Origin: Rhizopus arrhizus
Lineage: Eukaryota; Mucoromycota; Mucoromycetes; Mucorales; Rhizopodaceae
Direction of reading: 5' to 3'
DNA length: 64,000 nucleotides
Assembly (NCBI GenBank): GCA_024220505.1
Contig: JAKZZE010000007.1
Span: forward strand, 1,240,001 to 1,304,000
The notes under the pieces were generated by a model, which worked only from the letters and a program-made list of their open reading frames with translations, was not told where the DNA came from and made no database searches. This document shows, one piece after another, positions 8,490 through 16,271 of the stretch. Position 1 is the first letter of the stretch, and the number at the start of each line of letters is the position of its first letter. Position numbers and translations under genes: made by a program.

Positions 8490-10459
8490 CCCCAACAACA
8501 ACATCATCAGCAATATCATCAGCAACAACATCCTCACCAACTCAACACAACAACACAACAACCGACCCAGTAGGAGGTCGGCTCAACAAGTATTATTCAA
8601 ATTGGACAAAAATTCCCATCAACTCATTCGTCGACGCCACAATCCAACACGGCTACAAGATTCAATTTCACTCAACCCCACCAACAACGACAACTCCAAC
8701 ATCCATCCACCCATTATCTCCAGACCAGGTGCCTTTAATCGATCAGACTATACGGGATCTCTTAGACAAACAAGCAATCGAACTGGTTTCTTCAGAAGAA
8801 GTCCAACAAACACCAGGCTTCTACAGCTCCATGTTCGTCATCCCCAAGAAAGATGGGGGCATACGCCCAGTCTTCAATCTCAAACGCCTCAACCAATATC
8901 TTCATGCTCCTCACTTCAAAATGGACACGCTACGGGAAGTATCACTTATGATTCATCGAAACGATTACTTAGTCTCAATCGACTTGTCAGATGCTTTCCT
9001 ACATATAGGTCTCCATTCGGAATCGAGACGCTTTTTACGCCTGAAATGGAAGGACAAAGTTTACCAATACCGTACAATCGCCTTTGGGTTAGCCTCAAGT
9101 CCTTATGTCTTCACAAAAGTCTGCAGGCCCATCTTAGAACACTTGCGATCTCAAGGCATCAGAATCTCAGCATACTTGGACGACTGGCTCTTAATAGCAG
9201 ACAACAAGGAATTAGCTCTTCAGCAATCCCAAATGGTAGTCTCCCTTCTTCAACAACTAGGCTGGATGATCAACTTCAAGAAGTCAGTTTTGACACCAAC
9301 CCAACAACTGGAACATCTAGGCTTCGTATTGAATACCAAAAAGATGACAGCTGCTCTCCCGTTGAAGAAACTGCGAGATATCAGACGATCGATCAAGCAA
9401 GTTTTGGACAAGCCCAACCGTCAACGTCCTCGAGTCATTCACAGCTTAACGATGCGCATCCAAGCGGCCACGTTTGCGGTATTTCCAGCTCGTCTGTACA
9501 CTCGACATCTTCTTTATTACAAGAACCATACAGTCAAGACGGATACCGATTGGGACACTCCTCGAGCCTTGGATCCAGCGAGTCTGCAGGAACTATCATG
9601 GTGGTACCACAACCTCCAGAAGTGGAATGGTCGCTCGATCCTCCCATCGACACCAACGCAAACCATATTTGTGGACGCGAGCAATACGGGATGGGGTTGC
9701 AGTTGGAATCAACATCGAGCTCATGGCTACTGGACTCAATGGGAAGCGGAACAATCAATCAATTGGCGAGAACTCAAAGCTGCTTTTCTGGCGCTTCAGA
9801 CTTTTCCCCTTCCAGAGCATTCCACAATCTTAATTCAAACGGACAACACTACCAGCCTATCCTATATCAACAAACAAGGCGGGACTCGCTCTCTGGCATT
9901 ATTGGAACTAGCAACCGAAGTCTGGAATTGGTGTCTACAGCGCAAGATAGTGATTCAAGCACAACACATCAGCGGAGTGAACAACACGATAGCAGATATG
10001 GAATCACGCAGGACCTTCTTCAAGAATCAGTGGAGAATCAAGCCCTCAATATTCCAACAAATATCGCACCTCTGGGGACCCTTCTCGGTCGACCTCTTCG
10101 CCGACAGGACAACAAAGCTATTGCCAAAGTACGTATCTTGGCTACCCGATCCGGGCGCTATCCACACGGATGCGTTTACCATCCCGTGGACGATGTTTCA
10201 CCATCCGTTCATCAACCCTCCCTGGAACCTCATTACGAAAGTACTCCACAAGGTTGTGCAGGAACAACTTCCTCGGGTAACTCTGGTGGTACCTTACTGG
10301 CCCAGTGCGATTTGGTTTCCTCTTCTCCAACGTCTAGCTTTGACGGCTCCCTTGCTGTTGCCTCCACAGTCGGTTCAGACAACGTCTCCACGAACTCCTC
10401 ATCCGTTGCTCCACCGACATTGGATGCTCTCCGTGTGGACATTATCCGGTCTAAACTAG
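8318..10459 (+). CDS. DIRS reverse transcriptase / RNase H / methyltransferase-like polyprotein
   Basis: The frame is open from just after a stop at 8315-8317 to 10459. The first conserved RT-proximal sequence starts at about 8575 (GGRLNKYYSNWTKIPINSF, then GYKIQFHSTPP). There is no ATG near the domain start, so expression probably uses -1 frameshifting from gag or reinitiation. The RT carries SIDLSDAF and the YLDDW catalytic box near 9175. RNase H follows (IFVDASNTGWG, NWRELKAAF, IQTDNTTS). The C-terminal Dam-like methyltransferase region has SVDLFADR and a well-kept NPPW box. Its end overlaps the recombinase frame. Confidence 0.9.
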   Translation, partial: SAVFSARSTLSAGWFQQQQQYQQQQQLHQQLHQQCQQQQQQFSTTQPQEEHQPVSSVAPTTTSSAISSATTSSPTQHNNTTTDPVGGRLNKYYSNWTKIPINSFVDATIQHGYKIQFHSTPPTTTTPTSIHPLSPDQVPLIDQTIRDLLDKQAIELVSSEEVQQTPGFYSSMFVIPKKDGGIRPVFNLKRLNQYLHAPHFKMDTLREVSLMIHRNDYLVSIDLSDAFLHIGLHSESRRFLRLKWKDKVYQYRTIAFGLASSPYVFTKVCRPILEHLRSQGIRISAYLDDWLLIADNKELALQQSQMVVSLLQQLGWMINFKKSVLTPTQQLEHLGFVLNTKKMTAALPLKKLRDIRRSIKQVLDKPNRQRPRVIHSLTMRIQAATFAVFPARLYTRHLLYYKNHTVKTDTDWDTPRALDPASLQELSWWYHNLQKWNGRSILPSTPTQTIFVDASNTGWGCSWNQHRAHGYWTQWEAEQSINWRELKAAFLALQTFPLPEHSTILIQTDNTTSLSYINKQGGTRSLALLELATEVWNWCLQRKIVIQAQHISGVNNTIADMESRRTFFKNQWRIKPSIFQQISHLWGPFSVDLFADRTTKLLPKYVSWLPDPGAIHTDAFTIPWTMFHHPFINPPWNLITKVLHKVVQEQLPRVTLVVPYWPSAIWFPLLQRLALTAPLLLPPQSVQTTSPRTPHPLLHRHWMLSVWTLSGLN

Positions 10460-11451
10460 AACGCCAAAATCTCAATGCACAAGCGGTTAAAGATCTCTTG
10501 GCGGAACGTTTAGCTGACAATGCAACCAACCAGCAATACCGGCGTAATCAGTTACGTTTCTTGGCTTGGGCTACTAGAAGCAATGTCTCATTTACGAGCT
10601 TCAACCCTTCGGATGTCGTAAACTTTTTGGCCAACATGCGTCAAGAACACAATATGCAAGCCTCTACCCTCAAAACTCTACGAACAGCGGTGGCTCATCT
10701 TCATGATGATACTGCAGGTATTAGCGAAGACCCACTCATTAACTCTTATTTAGATACCATTGCGAAGCAAGCTCCACCAGTCTCAATTCATCGTCCAACC
10801 ATTGATGCTTCTCCGGCTTTAGCCTACGCTCGTTCGATCACTTCCAGATCGTCTACCGACGTCAAATTGCTACAGCAAAAGTTGGCTTTTCTCCTGGCAA
10901 TGGCTGCCTTTCTCCGTCCCTCTGATATGGCTCGCATCCCTTTTACGTCGTGTTCTATCTCGGAAAACGGTTGCCTTCTCCTGCAAGTTGTCGCTCCAAA
11001 AGAAACTCGTGGTAAACGGCGAATAATCAAGCCTTTCTCGGTTCACCCACATGCAGAAGACCTCGAACTATGCCCTGTACAGTGCTTTAAGGCACTCCGT
11101 GACCATCCGGCTCTACAGGCTCGTCCGACCCACTCCAATCTGTTTGTCAAATCCAACAAAATTAATCAACCTCTTTCTGCGTCAACTATTTCTACTTGGT
11201 TACATCGTGAATTCATCTCCTTGTGCACAGATGAACCCGGGGTCTCTATTCGGTCGTTGGCCTCCTCTCGAGCCTTGGATCACGGTATCTCCCTTGACAA
11301 TATCGTGGCTCTTGGAAACTGGGCTTCTTCGGATACCTTTGTTCGACATTATCAGCGAAACCAAATGGCTGAAGTTGACTTCACGTCTACGGTTCTGTCC
11401 AGCCAAGATGAATTCTTTGATGCTAATGACTCTTTTGATACTCTGGATTAG
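10381..11451 (+). CDS. DIRS tyrosine recombinase
   Basis: The recombinase domain sits at the end of a frame that is open far upstream. The start given is where family-like sequence begins, because no ATG lies nearby. The frame is -1 relative to RT, so frameshifting or reinitiation is likely. A core-binding domain (RRNQLRFLAWATRSNVSF) is followed by the catalytic domain. First Arg: AFLRPSDMARI. Second Arg: SIRSLASSRA. Trp: ALGNWASS. Tyr: FVRHYQR. The position three residues before the second Arg, normally His in HxxR, reads Val. The stop codon overlaps the first base of the internal complementary region. Confidence 0.88.
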   Translation, partial: NVSTNSSSVAPPTLDALRVDIIRSKLERQNLNAQAVKDLLAERLADNATNQQYRRNQLRFLAWATRSNVSFTSFNPSDVVNFLANMRQEHNMQASTLKTLRTAVAHLHDDTAGISEDPLINSYLDTIAKQAPPVSIHRPTIDASPALAYARSITSRSSTDVKLLQQKLAFLLAMAAFLRPSDMARIPFTSCSISENGCLLLQVVAPKETRGKRRIIKPFSVHPHAEDLELCPVQCFKALRDHPALQARPTHSNLFVKSNKINQPLSASTISTWLHREFISLCTDEPGVSIRSLASSRALDHGISLDNIVALGNWASSDTFVRHYQRNQMAEVDFTSTVLSSQDEFFDANDSFDTLD

Positions 11452-11565
11452 CATAATAACATTTCCTATTTTGTTCTGACGGTCTCAAGAAATTCTTTCG
11501 AGAAATTTCTTTCGACCTAGAATTGCTATTTAGACCTGAAGAACAAAATAGGAAATGTTATTATG
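11451..11565. repeat. DIRS internal complementary region
   Basis: Its first part (to about 11520) is the reverse complement of the left terminus (7361-about 7430). Its second part (from about 11516) is the reverse complement of the right terminus (about 11728-11769). The fused junction reads CTAGAATTGCTA. In the DIRS model this region templates completion of both ends and joins them into a circle before integration. Confidence 0.93.
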
Positions 11566-11647
11566 ACCCACCCTTCATTTATCTTATTTCACTTTATTTT
11601 AAATTTCCCACCCTTCTTCACTTTATTATTTGACCGAGCTCAAATTC

Positions 11648-11752
11648 GATTGATAGTATAATGATTAGATTTATTTCCTTTATATATCTTTGAATTCGCT
11701 ATAAATAAAGCTTCAAGAAGATTCTAGCATAATAACATTTCCTATTTTGTTC
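11648..11752. repeat. DIRS right inverted terminal repeat (shared part)
   Basis: Partner of 7408-7512. The outer 17 bp, to 11769, are unique to this end and are present in complement in the internal complementary region. Confidence 0.92.
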
Positions 11753-11769
11753 TTCAGGTCTAAATAGCA

Positions 11770-11888
11770 AATTTGGCTAAAAGGATTTTTATTTTTTGGC
11801 TAAGATTGCCTCAGGAAAATGGCTAATTGTATTTTTTAAATTCAGCTAATTTTTTCAAAAGTTTGGCGAATAATTTCTGAAAATAGTG
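11770..11888. repeat. Right terminal inverted repeat (outer 119 bp) of the second Tc1-like element
   Basis: Continues the 16 bp at 7345-7360 after removal of the DIRS element. Ends at 11888 before TA. Confidence 0.92.
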
Positions 11889-11940
11889 TATCCAATAGCT
11901 TTACGGATTAGAGTTTTTTATTTTACTAACTTGATTCTAT

Positions 11941-12965
11941 GCACAAATAGTTCGCTCTCGACTAGAATATGGATTGGCAATCAATAGGCTTACTACTTTC
12001 CAAATAAAATCATATGAATATGCTCAGAATGAATACTTACGACGTATATATTATACATCTAAACGAGCCTCAACCAAAATTATGCGTCACTTATCGTGCT
12101 TGCCAACAATGAAAGAACAAATGAGCACACCCTAAGCCCAATTTCTCTTTAGATCTTTAACCCTACCTGAGGACACTCTCCTGACAAAATTTATGCCGTA
12201 CATACAACACGACAGACACCAACAATGGTACAAACTGTCCAAATTCTCGCTTTGGAAAATCATACTTCCTCCAGTGGAAGAACTCAATATCAAGATTTTC
12301 AAGGCCATCAGGATACAATTTTTGCAACAAGTTCTAGATTACCAAAAACAACGTAAAAATTCAAAACTAACTTCTTGCTGTCGACCAACAGTCTCACTTG
12401 ATCCAGACCTTTGGTTGTCAATGACCTGAAAGAACGTAGCCGATGCAAAAGATGGCGCTTTAGATGGCTGCCTGGAGGCAGGCCCATGCCTTGTCCCCTC
12501 TACCCAAACCAGACGCTGACAAAAACGCACGCAATTCAATGTCTCAACATGCACAACCGGCTACAAATATCTAGCACTATGAAAGAACCTTTGTCGTTCC
12601 TTTTAGATCTCCTACCAATAAAACTTCCTTGTTCAGGTCATGCAGTTGCCCCTTGGATTCTTCGTTGGTCAACTATATATTCAATCCTATTTGAGCCGGA
12701 TCATCTTTACCACCATAGACATTTGTGTCAGACCTCCACATGGTCAGCTCCTTCTAAATTGGCTCTTAAAGTATTGAGGATGTTACTATGTTCCAAATAT
12801 TATTCCATTGACCTTTTTTACCCTTGACTCCGAAGGGTTTTTTCAGTCTCACTTTACTTTACCCATATTGAACTAGTCCGGGCGAATAGATGTGCTAAAC
12901 ACCTCGCACTCAGATGGACTTTTGTAAATGAATAATCTTTAAAACCTTTTTTCGTTTGCGCATTC
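11941..12965 (+). mobile_element. Degraded LINE (non-LTR retrotransposon), ORF2 C-terminus and 3' end, copy A
   Basis: Broken frames read as the C-terminal part of a LINE reverse transcriptase protein. IVRSRLEYGLAINRL and LSCLPTMKEQM lie at about 11945-12125, a DLWLSMT segment near 12410, and a GWLPGGRPMPCP zinc-ribbon-like segment near 12465. The minus-strand relic at 62.5-63.5 kb shows the same succession (ARTQLEYGLAIS, INQPTMKERV, PILWLPMS). The 3' tail has a stem-loop at 12820-12838 and the CCGGGCGAATAG motif near 12877. Several frameshifts and stops make it a fossil. The relic starts shortly after the Tc1-like insertion. Confidence 0.72.
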
Positions 12966-13939
12966 AATTCTTTCCAACTAAGGTTTTACACACCATTTCT
13001 AACAATGATGTGGCATCAGAGTATACGCATTGCTTCAATGTCACTGACAAGGTTTCTTGCTTGGAACCAACAGAAATTGAGAATCAATAAATAGACCTAC
13101 ATATCATTGCCAATATCAAATGGCACTAAGTGTCTTCACCAAGTATCTTCATCAACTGCATTCATGATGTAATAACAAAAGATGAAACAGCGTGATTTAA
13201 ATCGTTACAATTTGTAACAAACGCCTTACAGTTCATAGCGACCACTTTATACTATATAACAACTATCCAAAATAACAAAAACAGAACAAAATCGTAAATC
13301 CAAAAAAGCATATAAATAACCCTCAAAGATTACTTCAACTTACTTATTTTCTTCACTTCTTATTTTACTTACCTTTGGCTTTAACTTTTTTTTTATCAAA
13401 GAAGCAAACTAACTCTTATTTTATTTTATTTCTTATTTAACATCAAGATCAAGAAGTTCCTTGAAGCTATCATACTTCATTGTAAACTCCTTTTTATTTT
13501 ATCTTTTTATTTTACTTTATTCATTACAGGTTTGATCTACTTAAGATCTGATGGTCACTGTAAGAAGCGAATCAAACTAAATCCAACTTACATAAGTCAG
13601 TTTTTATATCAATTACAACACAAATCTCTTTTATTTAAACCTTAACCCAATAAATCCAACATTATTACACTGAAAGCTACATACATCACATCATATCGCA
13701 ATAAGTCCCCTAGCGCTAGCTATCTTTATTTTCTCAACGGTGATCAAAAACTGCGTTCACAAACTCTTACACTTCTTGGTTGGCTTTGGCAAGTGCCGAG
13801 GTTGCTACATTTGCCAAATTTCGGAGGTGTCGGTCCAAATCTTTGTTGAACAACACCTCAATGGTATCCTGTTCTCTGAACATGCTCAGAATTTCCATGA
13901 TGGCTATTGTTGTGGCGGTCGGTGCTTTCTTGCTATTAC
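12966..13939. other. Gene-free AT-rich stretch
   Basis: No gene is supported. Bases 13320-13530 are rich in TTATTTTA/TTTATTTTAC repeats. Short frames around 13740-13980 on both strands give no family-like protein. This region may hold the original promoter or leader of the Fanzor relic that follows. Confidence 0.4.
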
Positions 13940-14537
13940 ATGTCCGCTGTAGTATCAGAAACTTCACTGGAGGTGCAAACAACTTCTAGTAAATATTTGA
14001 GTGACAAAATGTACAGACAAAGTATATTCCTTGATTGTTAGCCTGAAATGATTTGGAAAAGTGCTTTCCGAAATAAAGAGGATTGCTTTTTTAGAGAAAA
14101 AAAAAAAAAAGGATACAAGTATATCAATGTCAACTTTGAGAAAGTTGTTAATAATGTCATACATGTATTAAAAAACCCTGTATTGAATTTCGATAATATT
14201 CATGCATGCTTGAATAGGTAAAATCAAGTAACATACATAGATCTTTTTCATGCTTTCATTATTTATTAACTTGTATTAAAGAAATATAAAGAGTCTGAAA
14301 AAGATGCATATTTTGCGTATTTATAAGAACATATAGTATCAAGGAATATGGTTTATCAAAGATATCTAAAAGGGGTGAGAGATACTATTTTCCCTCCTGT
14401 ATACTCCTTGATGGGTTGTTTTTCACTACAAAAGGTAGTTTTACTCGAGCTACTTGTTTAAAAAGCTCCTGTAATTTTGATTTCTCTTAATCCTCTTCGT
14501 TTTTACTTCAACTTATTATAATAATATATTTTTCAAA

Positions 14538-15989
14538 ATGAATTCTAACTCTCAAAGCTCAAAAAAAGTAAACAAAGCTCCTGCTGAACTTAGCTGGGTC
14601 TTGGCTCAAGATGAAAGTTTTGACCATCTGAAATTTTTTGATTTTTTCAGTACTTATAAAAAGCGTACTGCTACCAGTAAATTTAGATCAATAGTCAATT
14701 ATTGGATTGAGAATCCTGAAAAGAAAAAGAAGCTTCTCACCAATTACAATAAATGGAAAAAAAGCAAAGAAGCCAAATTCTATTGGGAAACTCGACTAAT
14801 CTCCCAATCCAGTGAGCCATTATCAGACTTTGCAGAATCTGGTACGATTGCTCCTAGAACGAACACTGTAACAACGAGCGATCTTGACTCTTTGAAAGAT
14901 TTTTTTGAAAGAAACATTCTTGATAGTAGAAGCGGTGCATACATTATACAAGGAGTGGATATATCAGCTGGGTTTTACAACTTTCAAAAATCCGTATGTG
15001 AATACATCAAAGAAAACAAACTTACATACGAGGAACATCCTCAGCAAATATTATCGCTTTCTTCAGTTCTTCTTCTGTCTCAGAATTCGCATCCAGATTT
15101 TCTAAAATTCATCAGCTTAGAAAACCTAAATAGTGTAAAACGCACTATTCGAAATCAATTTGGGATGACAGCATCCAGATTTCCTAGAGGTGTTATTATG
15201 GATATGTTAGATATTCTTGATGATCTCCAGGAAGGCTCAATACTAAAGACAGAAGCAGAAATCCGTTTTTTGCAGCTTTCACTTAACCAAGAGCCTGCTG
15301 TGGCCAAAATAGTAAAACTTTATCAAGCACTGCTGATATTTTTGCCTCCTACAGTAGTGGCTGAACTAAACGAAGCAACACTGTCAGCCCGATATTTGCA
15401 ACCGGTTTTCTCCGTCTTGTTTGATATGGAGAGCTCACAATTCAGTATAACAAATGAAAACAATATCGAATGTGAGCTTAATCCAAATATTACAAAGAAG
15501 CGACCTGATGGTCAATGGACCACAGGAGTCTCAATTTATGGTCGCAAGACCAATGGCTTTTTGGAAGTGAAGATGTTGAGTGAAAAGGAGAATCACTCAA
15601 AAATCAATATTGATTTGGTGCGCCTTGGCATTTTTTCTAAAAATTCCATTGACGTGCACAATTTAAAATGGTGCATGGCAATCCAAGCAATTGGAACAAA
15701 CCTGACGTTCTTTCTTACGCAGAAAGTTAATAAAAACCTTCTCTTAATGGTTGAATTAGAACATATCTACTTCCCCCAAAGCAGAGAAGAACTAGTGGGT
15801 TTGCTGGGCCTATCGGACAGATTATTCAAGGTTCTTGTTGCATATAGCAGCTGTACACTTGACAGCAACAATCAAGATAATCTTGAAGAAGGCAGCAGCG
15901 AGACCTTAAGTTCGCCCCTCATGAAGACAATTACTGAATCAACAGTCAGTAAAAAAAGAAAGAACTACCAGCAACATTACTGTCGTTAA
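14538..15989 (+). CDS. Intact 483-residue ORF with PD-(D/E)XK-like motif, family not identified
   Basis: A single-exon ORF with no stops. The N-terminal half is lysine-rich and helical. Residues 322-345 hold KRPDG (D324), an 18-residue spacing, and FLEVKM (E343, K345), separated by a predicted strand (TGVSIYG). This is the arrangement of the restriction-endonuclease-like PD-(D/E)XK fold. The tail (about 450-483) is acidic, then basic with a KKRK nuclear-signal-like stretch. Similar nuclease-like orphan families are common in Mucoromycota genomes (general knowledge, not searched). It has no transposase or RT motifs. It lies inside the poly(A)-tailed insertion, and its frame is intact while its Fanzor host is decayed, which suggests a younger arrival or selection. 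Confidence 0.7.
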   Translation: MNSNSQSSKKVNKAPAELSWVLAQDESFDHLKFFDFFSTYKKRTATSKFRSIVNYWIENPEKKKKLLTNYNKWKKSKEAKFYWETRLISQSSEPLSDFAESGTIAPRTNTVTTSDLDSLKDFFERNILDSRSGAYIIQGVDISAGFYNFQKSVCEYIKENKLTYEEHPQQILSLSSVLLLSQNSHPDFLKFISLENLNSVKRTIRNQFGMTASRFPRGVIMDMLDILDDLQEGSILKTEAEIRFLQLSLNQEPAVAKIVKLYQALLIFLPPTVVAELNEATLSARYLQPVFSVLFDMESSQFSITNENNIECELNPNITKKRPDGQWTTGVSIYGRKTNGFLEVKMLSEKENHSKINIDLVRLGIFSKNSIDVHNLKWCMAIQAIGTNLTFFLTQKVNKNLLLMVELEHIYFPQSREELVGLLGLSDRLFKVLVAYSSCTLDSNNQDNLEEGSSETLSSPLMKTITESTVSKKRKNYQQHYCR

Positions 15990-16238
15990 ATCTTTACACT
16001 TGTTTATTTTTTTCCATGTACTGTTCATTATGACTACTACCCCTTCTATGCTTATGGCTCTACTTCTTATGATATCATTCCTCTTCTTATGCTGTGGTTT
16101 CTTTTCTTATGTTATGACTATTCTATTCTTATGCTATGATTATGATTCTTTTTTATTATGTATAAAATACCGACTAAAGCTAATAAATTAATTTTTTATT
16201 TCCTATATTCTTTATTTGTCGTTAAATTAGTTGCCATC

Positions 16239-16240
<2 letters not shown>

Positions 16241-16269
<29 letters not shown>
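16241..16269 (+). repeat. Genomic poly(A) tract (29 A)
   Basis: An uninterrupted A run at the 3' end of the insertion, directly followed by the duplicated target GATGC and Fanzor coding sequence. Confidence 0.9.

Positions 16270-16271
<2 letters not shown>

Larger units (their letters stand above)
7361..11769 (+). mobile_element. Complete DIRS-type retrotransposon nested in a Tc1-like element (4409 bp)
   Basis: The element has inverted terminal repeats (7408-7512 against 11648-11752, 105 bp) with unequal outer extensions: left 7361-7407, right 11753-11769. An internal complementary region (11451-11565) matches both termini fused together. This is the diagnostic DIRS-1 layout. Genes are gag, RT/RNase H/methyltransferase-like and tyrosine recombinase, all on the plus strand. 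Flanks rejoin to a perfect Tc1-like TIR without any duplicated target bases, as expected for recombinase-mediated insertion of a circle. All three frames are open, so the copy could be active. Confidence 0.95.
5798..11888 (+). mobile_element. Second Tc1/mariner-like transposon, split by a DIRS insertion
   Basis: TA dinucleotides lie at 5796-5797 and 11889-11890. The left TIR is 5798-5932 (135 bp, starting CACTATTTTCAGAAATTATT). The right TIR is in two pieces, 7345-7360 (16 bp) and 11770-11888 (119 bp), which together make 135 bp. Between the pieces lies a complete DIRS element (7361-11769). Without it the transposon would be about 1.68 kb. The transposase is intact. The disrupted right end may hinder mobility. 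Confidence 0.92.
14308..16269 (+). mobile_element. Poly(A)-tailed insertion within the Fanzor gene (retrocopy-like)
   Basis: The insertion is flanked by AAAAAGATGC at 14298-14307 and 16265-16274, a probable 10-bp target-site duplication partly merged with the tail. It ends in an uninterrupted run of 29 A (16241-16269), with AATAAA 54 nt upstream (16182-16187). It contains one long intronless ORF (14538-15989). These are marks of target-primed reverse transcription of a polyadenylated RNA. It could be a processed copy of a host mRNA or a non-autonomous element; 230 bp of leader precede the ORF. Confidence 0.72.

Noticed and set aside
8236..10380. Upstream two-thirds of the 1071-codon frame in the nested DIRS element
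   Set aside because: It overlaps gag and RT in another frame and is Ser/Thr/Gln-rich without domains. Only its C-terminal recombinase part is real.
13767..13982. Minus-strand 71-codon frame over the Fanzor 5' part
   Set aside because: Looks protein-like, but the plus strand continues in frame into the Fanzor pieces and explains the region better.
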